From Curtobacterium sp. VKM Ac-2865 (GTDB taxonomy: Bacteria; Actinomycetota; Actinomycetes; Actinomycetales; Microbacteriaceae), in the NCBI RefSeq assembly GCF_015350905.1, contig NZ_JADKRZ010000002.1:186001-250000 (forward strand): 64,000 nucleotides of DNA. The letters run 5' to 3'. A program made the translations under genes and the position numbers. Below, in pieces: positions 42,281 to 51,940 of this stretch; the first letter of the stretch is position 1, and every line of letters starts with the position of its first letter. The notes below the pieces were generated by a model. That model saw only the letters and a program-made list of their open reading frames with translations, made no database searches and was not told the DNA's origin.

Positions 42281-43663
42281 TCAGCAGAGGGGCACGTTCA
42301 CCGCGAGCCCGCCCATGGCGGTCTCCTTGTACTTGGTGGACATGTCGGCGCCGGTCTGCCGCATGGTCTCGACGACCTGGTCGAGCGACACGTGGTGCAC
42401 GCCGTCCCCGCGGAGCGCCATCCGCGCGGCGTTGACGGCCTTGTTCGCGGCGATCGCGTTGCGCTCGATGCAGGGGATCTGCACGAGTCCGCCGATCGGG
42501 TCGCAGGTCAGCCCGAGGTTGTGCTCCATCGCGATCTCGGCGGCGTTCTCGACCTGCTCCGGGGTGCCTCCGAGGAGCTCGGCGAGCCCGGCGGCGGCCA
42601 TCGACGCCGCGGACCCGACCTCGCCCTGGCAGCCGACCTCGGCACCGGAGATCGACGCGCGCTCCTTGTAGATCGACCCGACGGCACCGGCGGTCAGCAG
42701 GAACCGGACCACGGCGTCGTCGCGGCGCGCAGGCGTGATGGTCGGCACGTAGGTCAGCGCGTAGAAGAGCACGGCGGGGATGATCCCGGCAGCACCGTTC
42801 GTCGGCGCCGTGACGACCCGTCCGCCCGAGGCGTTCTCCTCGTTCACGGCCATCGCGGTCAGGTTCGTCCACTCCATCGCGAAGAGCGGGTCGTGGTGCG
42901 GGTCGTCGCGGGTGAGCTCCTCGAACCAGGTCGCGGCCCGCCGCCGGACCTCGAGCCCGCCCGGCAGCGTGCCCGAGCGCCGGACGCTGCGGTCGACGCA
43001 GGACTCCATCACGGCGTGGATCTCGAGCAGACCCCGACGGACCTCGTCCTCGGTCCGCGTGGCGGTCTCGTTCGCCATCGCGATGCCGCTGAAGGGCAGA
43101 CCGGTCGTGGCGCACGCGGCGAGCAGCTCCGCGCCGCTGGAGAACGGGTAGGGCACGGCGTCGACGACCGGGATCGCGGCCTCGGCCACGTCGGCCGGTG
43201 CGTCGTCGCCGTCGCGGGTGATGAACCCGCCGCCGACGGAGTAGTACGTCTCCACGGCGAGCTGCGTCCCGGTGTCGTCGAACGCGCGGAGTCGCAGCGC
43301 GTTCGGGTGTCGGGGCAGCATGGTCAGCGGGTGCTGCACGATGTCGCCGAGCCGGAACGGGACCACCTGACCGCCGGAGAGGCGCAGCGTGCCCGTCCGC
43401 TCGAGGTCCTCGAGGGACTGCGCCATCGCGTCGGGATCGACCGACTCGGGCAGCTCCCCGGTGAGTCCCGCCGCGACGGCCCCGAGCGTGCCGTGGCCCT
43501 GGCCGGTGGACGCGAGTGAGCCGTACAGGTCGACGCGGATCGTCACGACCGGCAGCGATGCGACGCGCTCGGCGAACTCGGCCGCGGCCCGCATGGGCCC
43601 CACGGTGTGCGAGCTCGACGGGCCGACACCGATGCTGAACAGATCGAAGACGGAGACCGGCAC
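42281..43663 (-). CDS. sdaA: L-serine ammonia-lyase (single-chain SdaA)
   Basis: 460-aa iron-sulfur serine dehydratase converting L-serine to pyruvate and ammonia. The start is set at GTG 43663, seven bases from TAGGGT (complement of 43671-43676); this gives [27 protein letters not shown], the normal beta-domain opening, whereas the GTG at 43672 overlaps the -10. The alpha domain has the cluster cysteines in [16 protein letters not shown] and [19 protein letters not shown], and a conserved Cys is the last residue (NVPLC), as in SdaA enzymes where the C-terminal Cys caps the cluster. Confidence 0.95.
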   Translation of the reverse strand: MPVSVFDLFSIGVGPSSSHTVGPMRAAAEFAERVASLPVVTIRVDLYGSLASTGQGHGTLGAVAAGLTGELPESVDPDAMAQSLEDLERTGTLRLSGGQVVPFRLGDIVQHPLTMLPRHPNALRLRAFDDTGTQLAVETYYSVGGGFITRDGDDAPADVAEAAIPVVDAVPYPFSSGAELLAACATTGLPFSGIAMANETATRTEDEVRRGLLEIHAVMESCVDRSVRRSGTLPGGLEVRRRAATWFEELTRDDPHHDPLFAMEWTNLTAMAVNEENASGGRVVTAPTNGAAGIIPAVLFYALTYVPTITPARRDDAVVRFLLTAGAVGSIYKERASISGAEVGCQGEVGSAASMAAAGLAELLGGTPEQVENAAEIAMEHNLGLTCDPIGGLVQIPCIERNAIAANKAVNAARMALRGDGVHHVSLDQVVETMRQTGADMSTKYKETAMGGLAVNVPLC

Positions 43664-43721
43664 GTCCGCCACCCTAACCCGTCCGGACGGAGCACCTCCC
43701 CGAGTCGGCCCCGTCTCCTCG

Positions 43722-43781
43722 GTGAGATCGCACTTCGTGTCGGGTCGACCGGCGGTGAGCCGACACGAAGTGCGATCTCAC
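43722..43781. repeat. Dispersed palindromic element, copy 2
   Basis: Perfect 22-bp arms (43722-43743 and 43760-43781) around a 16-nt loop. The arm core atcgcacttcgtgtcg matches copy 1 at 18061-18124 while the loop does not, so it is a conserved mobile or terminator-type palindrome. It lies on the minus strand after the PspC stop and before the sdaA promoter. Confidence 0.85.
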
Positions 43782-43823
43782 GGGGGCCTGGCGGGCGGAA
43801 CGGGCCAGACGGCGGGGGTCAGG

Positions 43824-44018
43824 TCAGCGGCGGCGCCCGCCCTCGGCCGGCATCACGATCCACAGGACCACGTAGGTGATCCAGAGCGGGCCGGGGAACA
43901 GGCTCAGGATGATCCAGGCGACGCGGACGAACAGCCGCGACCAGCCGAAGCGGTCGGCCAGTCCGGCGCAGACACCCGCGAGGACACGGCCGGAACGAGG
44001 ACGCATGAGTGAGGTCAT
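43824..44018 (-). CDS. PspC-domain small membrane protein
   Basis: 64 aa. LMRPRSGRVLAGVCAGLADRFGWSRLFVRVAWIILSLFPGPLWITYVVLWIVMP is a nearly complete PspC domain (PF04024): the amphipathic RxLxGVCxGLAxxFG part followed by one or two membrane helices, and a basic tail. PspC domains occur in envelope-stress proteins and sensor kinases. ATG 44018 is seven bases from TAGCGT (complement of 44026-44031), so probably leaderless. Confidence 0.9.
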   Translation of the reverse strand: MTSLMRPRSGRVLAGVCAGLADRFGWSRLFVRVAWIILSLFPGPLWITYVVLWIVMPAEGGRRR

Positions 44019-44102
44019 GCGGACGACGCTACGGCGTGCGACCGACCGGCAGCAGGCGGATCGCCCCCGGATGTCGGGTGGGGCTGCCCCCACCCGTCGA
44101 CG

Positions 44103-45041
44103 TCAGGGGATGAGGACGATCTTGCCGCGGGTGTGGCCCTGCTCAAGCTCCTCGTAGGCGTCCTGCACGCGGTCGAGCGGGTAGGTCGCAGCGACGGGCA
44201 CCTCGATCTCGCCGTCGGCGACCATCCGGGCGAGTGCCCCGAGGATCTCCGGGTCGGCGGTGTCGACGCTGCCGGAGGTCTTCGCGCCGACCTCGGCCGC
44301 GGCCTCGTACGCGATGACCGTCTCGATGCGGTCGGCGGGGATGCCGAGCGCGATGCCGAGGTGCACGTACTCGGCACCGTGCAGGTCGATGAGGGCGTCG
44401 ATGCCGTTCGTCGCGAGCTCCTGGATGCGCTCCTGCAGCCCGTCGCCGTAGGTCACCGGACGGGCGCCCTTGGCGGCGAGCCACTCGTGGTTCGCCTCGG
44501 ACGCGATCGCGATGACGTCGATGCCCTCGTTCGTCAGGAGCTGCGTGACGAACCCGCCGACGCCGCCAGCGGCGCCGGAGACCACGACGGTCTCGCCGGC
44601 GCGGGGGTCGACCGCGCGCACGGCGGCGGCCGCGGTGGTCGCGATCACGTCGAGCCCGCCGGCGACGTTCCAGTCGAGCAGGCGGGGCTTCTGGACGACC
44701 TGGCCGGCCGGCACGGACACGTACTCGGCGTGGCTCGCGCGGTCCCAGGACCAGCCGATGACCTCTTCGCGCTCGTCCACGCCGTCGACGCCCTCGCCGA
44801 CCGCGACGACGATGCCGGCGAAGTCGGTGCCCTGGCCGGACGGCAGCTTCGACGGGTCCTCGCCGTCGAACAGGCCCTGACGGATCGCGGACTCCCCCGG
44901 GTTGATCCCGGCGGCGCGCACGCGCACGAGCACCCGTCCGGGCTCGACGGCAGGCACGGGGACCTCGTCGACGCGGAGGACGCTCCGGTCTCCCCACTGG
45001 TCGAAGCGGACGGCTCGCATGGTCTCAGGCAGATCGCTCAT
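44103..45041 (-). CDS. Zinc-independent MDR quinone oxidoreductase (NADPH-type)
   Basis: 312-aa medium-chain dehydrogenase of the quinone-oxidoreductase branch. GroES-like N-terminus (MRAVRFDQWGDRSVLRVDEVPVPAVEPGRVLVRVRAAGINPGESAIRQG), nucleotide loop VVVSGAAGGVGGFVTQLL and C-terminal GKIVLIP. The structural-zinc cysteines are absent, as in QOR. The substrate is unknown, likely quinones or enals. ATG 45041 lies eight bases from TAGGGT (complement of 45050-45055). Confidence 0.9.
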   Translation of the reverse strand: MSDLPETMRAVRFDQWGDRSVLRVDEVPVPAVEPGRVLVRVRAAGINPGESAIRQGLFDGEDPSKLPSGQGTDFAGIVVAVGEGVDGVDEREEVIGWSWDRASHAEYVSVPAGQVVQKPRLLDWNVAGGLDVIATTAAAAVRAVDPRAGETVVVSGAAGGVGGFVTQLLTNEGIDVIAIASEANHEWLAAKGARPVTYGDGLQERIQELATNGIDALIDLHGAEYVHLGIALGIPADRIETVIAYEAAAEVGAKTSGSVDTADPEILGALARMVADGEIEVPVAATYPLDRVQDAYEELEQGHTRGKIVLIP

Positions 45042-45131
45042 CGTCCGCGACCCTACGCTGCTCCCCCGTCCGCAGGCGTGAGCGACATCCAGTGGACCGC
45101 TCCATCGCCGCACCCGTGGGAGACTGGCCGC

Positions 45132-45950
45132 ATGCCCATCCTCCACAAGGACATGCAGGTGTGCATGTCGCTCGCGGCCCGTCCGAGCAACATCGGCACC
45201 CGGTTCCACAACTACCTGTACGACGAGCTCGGGCTGCAGTTCATCTACAAGGCGTTCACGACGACCGACCTGCCCGGCGCGGTCGCGGGCATCCGGGCGC
45301 TCGGCATCCGCGGCTGCTCCGTGTCGATGCCGTTCAAGGAGGCGGTCATCCCCCTCGTCGACGTCATCGAGGACTCGGCCGCCGCGATCCAGTCCGTCAA
45401 CACGGTCGTGAACGACGGCGGCGTCCTCACGGCGTCGAACACCGACTACGAGGCCGTCGCGGCACTCCTCGCCTCCCACGACGTCGACCCGACAGCACGC
45501 GTGCTGCTGCGCGGCTCCGGCGGCATGGCGAAGGCGGTCACGGCGGCGTTCCGCGGCGCCGGCTTCGACCACCTCACCGTGGTCGCCCGCAACGAGGAGA
45601 CCGGCCCGGCCCTCGCCGAGCAGTACGACTACGCCTGGGCACGGACCGAGGCGGACGCCGGCGACGCCGACCTGCTCGTCAACGTCACGCCGCTCGGCAT
45701 GGACGGCGACCAGGCGGAGACCCTCGCCTTCGACCAGGCCCGCGTGGACGCGGCCCACACGGTCTTCGACGTGGTCGCCTTCCCCTCGGAGACCCCGCTG
45801 GTGCGCGCCGGCCGTGCGGCCGACAAGCACGTCATCACGGGTGCCGAGGTGATCGCCCTGCAGGCGGCCCGCCAGTTCGAGCGGTACACGGGCGTCGCCC
45901 TCACCGACGACCAGGTGCGGCGCGCGAGCGAGTTCAGCCGGGCTCTGTAG
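45132..45950 (+). CDS. Shikimate dehydrogenase-like protein (AroE family)
   Basis: 272 aa. It has the two-domain AroE layout: N-terminal substrate domain with GIRGCSVSMPFKEAVIPLVDVIEDSAAAIQSVNTVV and NTDYEAV, then a Rossmann domain VLLRGSGGMAKAVTAAFRGAGF and VNVTPLGMDG. The catalytic Lys is the one in MPFKE, but the conserved NTDxxG reads NTDYEAV, and the start MQVCMSLAARPSNIGTRFHNYLYDELG differs from true AroE, so this is probably the shikimate-5-dehydrogenase-like branch with a different substrate. ATG 45132 is six bases after GAGACT. Confidence 0.85.
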   Translation: MPILHKDMQVCMSLAARPSNIGTRFHNYLYDELGLQFIYKAFTTTDLPGAVAGIRALGIRGCSVSMPFKEAVIPLVDVIEDSAAAIQSVNTVVNDGGVLTASNTDYEAVAALLASHDVDPTARVLLRGSGGMAKAVTAAFRGAGFDHLTVVARNEETGPALAEQYDYAWARTEADAGDADLLVNVTPLGMDGDQAETLAFDQARVDAAHTVFDVVAFPSETPLVRAGRAADKHVITGAEVIALQAARQFERYTGVALTDDQVRRASEFSRAL

Positions 45951-45964
45951 CCAGCTGAGACGCA

Positions 45965-46004
45965 GACTGGAGGCTCGTGACGGCGCCGCCACGAGCCTCC
46001 AGTC
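45965..46004. terminator. Bidirectional terminator hairpin with ggaggctc core
   Basis: Perfect 15-bp arms gactggaggctcgtg (45965-45979) and complement (45990-46004), between the AroE-like and SRPBCC genes, which converge. The ggaggctc core recurs in the hairpin at 51885-51929. Confidence 0.75.
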
Positions 46005-46009
46005 GGTGG

Positions 46010-46453
46010 TCAGCCGTTCTGTTCGCGACCCGTCGCGACCCAGCCGAGCCGGCGGATGCTCTCGTGGTTGCGGAACCAGATGCCGGGCTGCGCGATGAAG
46101 CCGGGGACGAGGGAGCCGGGGCCCCGGACAGGGTTCTCCCGCAGGGTGACGCGGCTGCCGCGGGGGTGGGGTTCGACCTCGACCTCGACGCGGGCCTCGC
46201 CGACCGGCCAGCCGCGCGCCTGGATCACCATGCGACGAGGCTCGTCGTACTCGAGCACCGTCGTGGTGTCGTTGATCACGAACGGCCAGATGCCGAACGA
46301 GTGGTGGATCTTCGTGCCGACCGCTGGCCAGCCCCGGTCCTCGCCCCGCATCCGGGACGCGCCGACCACCCACGTGGGGTAGAGCCAGCCGTCGCGGAGC
46401 ACGTCGAAGACGGCCTGCGGCGAGCAGTGGAAGATGCGGACGTTCTTGGCCAT
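46010..46453 (-). CDS. SRPBCC-family protein
   Basis: 147 aa with a START/Bet v1-like fold: MAKNVRIFHCSPQAVFDVLRDGWLYPTWVVGASRMRG, then VINDTTTVLEYDEPRRMVIQARGWP and RVTLRENPVRGPG. GGAGGA lies 11 bases before the ATG at 46453 and the gene begins 6 bp after the upstream oxidoreductase stop, so the two are co-transcribed. Such proteins bind lipophilic ligands; the pairing with a phytoene-desaturase-like enzyme suggests a hydrophobic substrate. Confidence 0.85.
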   Translation of the reverse strand: MAKNVRIFHCSPQAVFDVLRDGWLYPTWVVGASRMRGEDRGWPAVGTKIHHSFGIWPFVINDTTTVLEYDEPRRMVIQARGWPVGEARVEVEVEPHPRGSRVTLRENPVRGPGSLVPGFIAQPGIWFRNHESIRRLGWVATGREQNG

Positions 46454-46459
46454 GGTGGT

Positions 46460-47905
46460 TCAGTCCTCCGGGGTGAGGTCGACGTCCTCCGGCAGCCCGA
46501 AGGTGTGCCGCAGGGCGCTCTTGGCGGCGTGCCACCCGGCCATGCCGTGCACGCCGGGCCCCGGGGCGGACGCCTCGGAGCAGAGGTACATGCCGCCGCC
46601 CATCCGCCACGGGTCGCTCGAGAGGACCGGGCGCTTGACGAGCTGCCAGAAGCTGGCGGCACCGGCGGCGATGTCGCCGCCGACGTAGTTGGGGTTGTAC
46701 TCGGCCATCTGCACGGCCGTGCGCGCGCTCGACGCCAGGACCGTGTCGCGGAAGCCCGGGGCGAAGCGCTCGATCTGGCGGGTGACCATCTCGGTCGGGT
46801 CGACGTCCGAGCCCGCGGGCACGTGCGCGTACGCCCAGAAGACGTGCTTGCCCTCCGGAGCTCGGCTCGGGTCCACGACGGTGGGTTCGGCGCCCAGGAC
46901 GTACGGTCGCTCGGCGTGCTGCCCGCGGGCCACGGCTCCCTCGGCCTCGGCGATCTCGGCCCGGGTGCCGCCGATGTGCACGGTGCCCGCGCGCCGCAGC
47001 TCCGCGTTCGTCCACGGCACGGCGTCCGACAGCGCGAAGTCGACCTTGGCGGCGGCGTTGCCGAATCGGAAGCGTCGCAGCGCACCACGCTTCGGCGTCG
47101 GGATCTGCTTGCCGGCGATCCGGAGCATCCCCGGGACGCTCGTGTCGAACAGCACCGCCTTGGCTGGAGTCAGGTCGGCGAGCGACCGGACCTCGTGGCC
47201 GGTCGTGATCGTGCCGCCGTGGGCGACGAGGTCCGCGGCGAGCGCGTCGACGATCGCCTGGCTGCCACCGATCGGCACCGGCCAGCCCCTGGCGTGGGCG
47301 TAGGAGCCGAGCGACAGGGCCGCGGCGGCGGTGGACAGCGAGGGCAGGTGCTGGATCGAGTGGGCTGCGACGCCGGAGACCATGGCCGGGGCGGTGTCCC
47401 CGCGGAACCGCAGGTTCCAGGCGGCGCTGCCCTGCTCGAGCGCCCGCAGGCCGAAGCGCAGCACTGTGAGCGGGTGCCGCGGGACGTGCAGCAGGGCGTC
47501 GGTGGCGAAGTCGGCGACCTGGTCGGCGTTGCGCGCGAGCGGTGCCATCAGGTGCCGGAACGCGGGGCCGTCGACGCCGAGCTCCGCGGCGGTGCGGTCG
47601 AGGTCCTGGTACGCGATGCCCGCGCGGCCGCCGTCGAGCGGGTGGCCGTACTGGACCTCCGGCAGGCGGAGCTCGATGCGGTCCTCCATCCGGAAGCGCC
47701 GGAAGAACTCGGACTGCAGCGCCATCGGGTGCACGGCGGAGCAGACGTCGTGCAGGAACCCGGGCAGCGTGAGCTCCGACGTGCGGGCACCGCCGCCGAT
47801 CGTGTCGTTCCGCTCGACGACCTCGACGGACAGTCCCGCCCGCGCGAGCGTCACCGCTGCGGCGAGTCCGTTCGGCCCCGCCCCGACCACCACCGCATCG
47901 ACCAT
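46460..47905 (-). CDS. Phytoene desaturase-family FAD oxidoreductase
   Basis: 481 aa. FAD-binding MVDAVVVGAGPNGLAAAVTLARAGLSVEVVERNDTIGGGARTSELTLPG with the CrtI-like double-Gly/Glu pattern; a C-terminal FAD region is seen in MYLCSEASAPGPGVHGMAGWHAAKSAL. The middle lacks the features of a classical carotenoid desaturase, and no carotenoid genes are nearby, so this belongs to the broader NAD(P)/FAD-dependent family with unknown substrate. ATG 47905 is six bases from TAGGCT (complement of 47912-47917). Confidence 0.88.
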   Translation of the reverse strand: MVDAVVVGAGPNGLAAAVTLARAGLSVEVVERNDTIGGGARTSELTLPGFLHDVCSAVHPMALQSEFFRRFRMEDRIELRLPEVQYGHPLDGGRAGIAYQDLDRTAAELGVDGPAFRHLMAPLARNADQVADFATDALLHVPRHPLTVLRFGLRALEQGSAAWNLRFRGDTAPAMVSGVAAHSIQHLPSLSTAAAALSLGSYAHARGWPVPIGGSQAIVDALAADLVAHGGTITTGHEVRSLADLTPAKAVLFDTSVPGMLRIAGKQIPTPKRGALRRFRFGNAAAKVDFALSDAVPWTNAELRRAGTVHIGGTRAEIAEAEGAVARGQHAERPYVLGAEPTVVDPSRAPEGKHVFWAYAHVPAGSDVDPTEMVTRQIERFAPGFRDTVLASSARTAVQMAEYNPNYVGGDIAAGAASFWQLVKRPVLSSDPWRMGGGMYLCSEASAPGPGVHGMAGWHAAKSALRHTFGLPEDVDLTPED

Positions 47906-47974
47906 GCGTCGAGCCTAGGACCGGCTGGCTCGGTGCACTCGGAGCGGGCGGGTCAGATCACGGCCCGACCGCGG

Positions 47975-49031
<1,057 letters not shown>

Positions 49032-49066
49032 CCGGGCGCCGCACGAGTCGCGCCCCACCCCGGCCG

Positions 49067-49092
49067 TCGCGCCCCGGTGTGACGGGGCGCGA
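49067..49092. terminator. Hairpin between convergent genes
   Basis: Arms tcgcgccccg (49067-49076) and cggggcgcga (49083-49092) with a 6-nt loop; a second half-pair (tcgcgcccc at 49048-49056 and ggggcgcga at 49103-49111) surrounds it, allowing alternative pairings. Confidence 0.6.
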
Positions 49093-49130
49093 TGACCAGA
49101 GCGGGGCGCGATGCCGACCGCCGCCGCGGG

Positions 49131-50408
49131 CTACTCGTACCGGAGCGCCTCGATCGGGTTCTGGCGGGCCGCTCGACGAGCCGGCAGCGTCCCCGCGAGG
49201 AACGCGATGAACATCACCACGAGGATGATCGTGATCACCGAGGACGGTGCGAACTGCAGGATCTGCAGGCCCGGCAGGTCCTTGAGCAGGGTGGCCGCGA
49301 GCACGTTCGAGATCGCGGTGCCGAGCCCGATCGCCACACCGGCGCCGATCGCACTGCCGAGGAAGCCGATGAACACGGCCTCGAGCGAGAACAGCGTGTA
49401 GACCTTCCCGCCGCCCATGCCCATGGCCTTCATCAGCCCGATCTCGCGGGTGCGCTCCTGCACGCTCATCAGCAGGGTGTTGATGATGCCGAACCCGGCG
49501 GCGATGAGCGCGATCACGGCGAAGGCGTTGAGGACGCCGACGATGCCGCTGATGACCGTCTGGAACTGGCCGAGCTGGTCCTGGATCGTCTGGCCCGTGT
49601 AGCCGTCGTCCGCCAGGGCCTTCTTCACGTCGGACACGTCGGCGCCCGAGGTCACCGTGGCCGAGGCACTGGCGTACGAGGTCGCGATCGACGAGGGCTT
49701 GCCGATCTCCTGCGCGGCCTGCATGGCGTCGGTGAGGGCCGTGTTCGCACCGGCGCCGCCGCCGAAGAGTGACTCGTTCTGCACGCCGACGACCGTGGCG
49801 GTGAGGGTGTGCTGCTTGCCCTGGTAGTCGTCGACCGCGAAGGTCAGGTCCTCACCCACGGCCGCCTTCGCACTGCCGAGCCCGAGGTTCTTGAGGTAGT
49901 CGGTCGGCAGGATCACCTGGTTCGCCTTCGTGTCGTCGTCGAGCTGCTTCCCCGACGCCAGGTCGGCCTTGAGCTCCCCCGCGTTGGCGGTCAGCGTGAC
50001 GACGTACTTGCCGTCGCCACCGTGCTCGGCGTACTTCGGGCTCAGCGCGACGGCCGGGCGGACGGTGCCGATGCCGTCGACCGCCTTGACCTTGTCGATG
50101 TCGGACGCCGACAGGAAGCCGAACGACGCCGGACCCCGGTCGACGCTCTGGGTGGAGGCGTCAGGGTCGTACTTGGCCGGACCGCTGTCGGTCGTGGACG
50201 AGTCGACGGCCTTCGTGATGGTCAGCGACCCGGTGTCACCGATGGACGCGACCTGGGTGTCGATGTAGTTGCCGACACCAGTGCCGATCGCCGAGGTCAG
50301 CGTGATGGTGAACGCGCCGATGAAGATCGCGATGACGGTCAGCGTGGTGCGGAGCTTGGAGCGGAAGGTGTTGCCGACCGCGGTCCGGAGGAGGTCGAGG
50401 AAGTTCAT
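49131..50408 (-). CDS. MacB/FtsX-type ABC transporter permease
   Basis: 425 aa. One N-terminal helix (RTTLTVIAIFIGAFTITLTSAIG), a large extracytoplasmic MacB_PCD-like domain (about residues 45-290), then three FtsX helices (ISGIVGVLNAFAVIALIAAGFGIINTLLMSVQERTREIGLMKAMG ... FLGSAIGAGVAIGLG ... SVITIILVVMFIAFLAGTLPARRAARQNPIEALRYE). Such pairs export peptides or handle envelope stress rather than importing. ATG 50408 overlaps the ATPase stop as ATGA. Confidence 0.93.
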   Translation of the reverse strand: MNFLDLLRTAVGNTFRSKLRTTLTVIAIFIGAFTITLTSAIGTGVGNYIDTQVASIGDTGSLTITKAVDSSTTDSGPAKYDPDASTQSVDRGPASFGFLSASDIDKVKAVDGIGTVRPAVALSPKYAEHGGDGKYVVTLTANAGELKADLASGKQLDDDTKANQVILPTDYLKNLGLGSAKAAVGEDLTFAVDDYQGKQHTLTATVVGVQNESLFGGGAGANTALTDAMQAAQEIGKPSSIATSYASASATVTSGADVSDVKKALADDGYTGQTIQDQLGQFQTVISGIVGVLNAFAVIALIAAGFGIINTLLMSVQERTREIGLMKAMGMGGGKVYTLFSLEAVFIGFLGSAIGAGVAIGLGTAISNVLAATLLKDLPGLQILQFAPSSVITIILVVMFIAFLAGTLPARRAARQNPIEALRYE

Positions 50409-51169
50409 GCGGAGTGCCTCCCGTGCTGGTCGGTGGCGACCGAGGCGGTCGCATCGGCAGAGGCCCCGACGGCGGCGGTGCGGTTGTCCGACCCGCCGAC
50501 GATGAGCCCGTCGCGCACGTTCACGCTCCGGTCGCACCGTGCGGCGAGCTCCTCGTCGTGGGTGACGACGACGAGCGTGATGCCCCGTTCGCGCTGCAGT
50601 CCGAAGAGCAGGTCCTCGACGACCTGCCCGGTGTTCGTGTCGAGGTTCCCTGTCGGTTCGTCGGCGAAGATCACGCTCGGCTCCCCCACCAGCGCCCTGG
50701 CGATGACGACGCGCTGCTTCTGCCCGCCGGACAGGTCGTTGGCGTCGTTCTTGGCCTTGTCCGCCAGGTCGAGGGCGTCGAGAGCAGCCATCCCCCGGCG
50801 CTTCCGCTCGGCTCCGGAGACGCCGGCGATCTTCAGCGGCAGCACGACGTTGTCGAGCACCGAGGTCTTCGGCGTCAGGAAGAACTGCTGGAACACGAAC
50901 CCGAAGGTGCTGTTCCTGGTGCGGTTCACGTCGCGGGCGCTCAGCGTCGCCGCGTCGGTGCCGTCGAGCAGCACCTGGCCAGTGGAGGGCTTGTCGAGCA
51001 GCGCCAGCAGGTGCATGAGCGTCGACTTGCCCGAACCGGACTTGCCGACGATCGCCAGGCTCTCACCCTGGTTCACCGCGAGCGACACCCCCTTGAGCGC
51101 GTCGAACCGCGACGAGCCGCGGCCGTAGGTCCTCGTGAGGTCTCGGACCTCGAGCACGGGAGTGGTCAT
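50405..51169 (-). CDS. MacB/LolD-type ABC transporter ATPase
   Basis: 254 aa; Walker A GKSGSGKST, Q-loop FGFVFQQFFL, signature LSGGQKQR, Walker B VIFADEPTGNLD and H-loop VVTHDEELA. The N-terminus LEVRDLTRTYGRGSSRFDALKGVSL is the usual start. ATG 51169 is seven bases from TACGCT (complement of 51177-51182), so the operon mRNA is probably leaderless. It is divergent from a TetR gene with a clear shared operator. Confidence 0.95.
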   Translation of the reverse strand: MTTPVLEVRDLTRTYGRGSSRFDALKGVSLAVNQGESLAIVGKSGSGKSTLMHLLALLDKPSTGQVLLDGTDAATLSARDVNRTRNSTFGFVFQQFFLTPKTSVLDNVVLPLKIAGVSGAERKRRGMAALDALDLADKAKNDANDLSGGQKQRVVIARALVGEPSVIFADEPTGNLDTNTGQVVEDLLFGLQRERGITLVVVTHDEELAARCDRSVNVRDGLIVGGSDNRTAAVGASADATASVATDQHGRHSA

Positions 51170-51203
51170 GCGCCTGAGCGTAGTGGCGGATGCACGAGTG
51201 AAA

Positions 51204-51222
51204 GTTTGCATCTGCTGCAAAC
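51204..51222. promoter_or_regulatory. TetR operator in the ABC/TetR divergent region
   Basis: Perfect inverted repeat gtttgca-tctgc-tgcaaac in an otherwise G/C-rich 81-bp spacer, placed between the two -10 boxes (51177-51182 and 51239-51244) so that one bound repressor would block both promoters. Confidence 0.75.
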
Positions 51223-51250
51223 CACGTGACGTTCCGGTTACAGTCGTCCC

Positions 51251-51880
51251 ATGCCTGAGTCCGTCGCGCCCCCCGCACTCGGTCTCCGCGACCGCAAGCG
51301 GATCGAGACGCGTCACCGGATCGCCGAGGCCGCCCGCTCGCTGGCGCTCGAGAACGACATCGACCACACCACGATCGAGCAGGTCGCCGCGCGTGCGGAC
51401 ATCTCGCCGCGCACCTTCTTCAACTACTTCGAGAGCAAGGAGGACGCGGTCCTCGGGCACACCGAGCTCGACCTGTCCCCCGAGGCCCTCGATGCCCACC
51501 TCGCCGCCGTCGCCGGCGAACCCGCGGCCCAGGCCGTCGTGGACCTGGCGTTCCTGGTGTTCGGTGAGACGTTCGGCGACGAGCGCGAACGGCTCGCCCG
51601 CAAGGAGCTCATCGTGCGCTTCCCGCAGCTGATGCGCCGCCAGGTCAGCCGGATGACGACCGTGGCCGAGGCCATGACCGGCGCCGTCCGCACGGTCCTC
51701 GAACGCGACCCGGCCTGGGGCCCGGACGCAGCGACCGCGCAGGCCGCCGAGATGCTGCTCGGCATGGTGATGACCGCGCTCCGCAGTGCGGCCCGGCACG
51801 AGGGCACCGACCCGGACGAGGTCCGCAACCGGGTGGTCGCGCTGATGCGCGACACCGCGGCCCGGATCGCGGCCGGCTGA
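51251..51880 (+). CDS. TetR-family regulator of the adjacent ABC exporter
   Basis: 209 aa with HTH RHRIAEAARSLALENDIDHTTIEQVAARADISPRTFFNYFESKEDAVLGH, the TetR form with the FFNYF variant. The C-terminal domain FPQLMRRQVSRMTTVAEAMTGAV is TetR_C-like. ATG 51251 is six bases after TACAGT (51239-51244). Probably represses itself and the divergent MacB-type transporter through the palindrome at 51204-51222, released by a compound the pump exports. Confidence 0.9.
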   Translation: MPESVAPPALGLRDRKRIETRHRIAEAARSLALENDIDHTTIEQVAARADISPRTFFNYFESKEDAVLGHTELDLSPEALDAHLAAVAGEPAAQAVVDLAFLVFGETFGDERERLARKELIVRFPQLMRRQVSRMTTVAEAMTGAVRTVLERDPAWGPDAATAQAAEMLLGMVMTALRSAARHEGTDPDEVRNRVVALMRDTAARIAAG

Positions 51881-51884
51881 CAGC

Positions 51885-51929
51885 CAGACGGGAGGCTCCC
51901 CACCGGACCGGTGGGGAGCCTCCCGTCTG
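51885..51929. terminator. 20-bp-arm bidirectional terminator with ggaggctc core
   Basis: Perfect 20-bp arms (51885-51904 and 51910-51929) with a 5-nt loop, starting 4 nt after the TetR stop and ending 11 nt before the convergent permease stop. The arm contains gacgggaggctcccc, related to the hairpin at 45965-46004. Confidence 0.8.
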
Positions 51930-51940
51930 CCTGTGGCCGG

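Noticed and set aside
44103..45041. Zinc-dependent alcohol dehydrogenase
   Set aside because: The catalytic and structural zinc cysteines are absent; the quinone-oxidoreductase branch fits.
46460..47905. Carotenoid biosynthesis locus
   Set aside because: The enzyme is CrtI-like only in the FAD part, and no crtE, crtB or cyclase genes are present.
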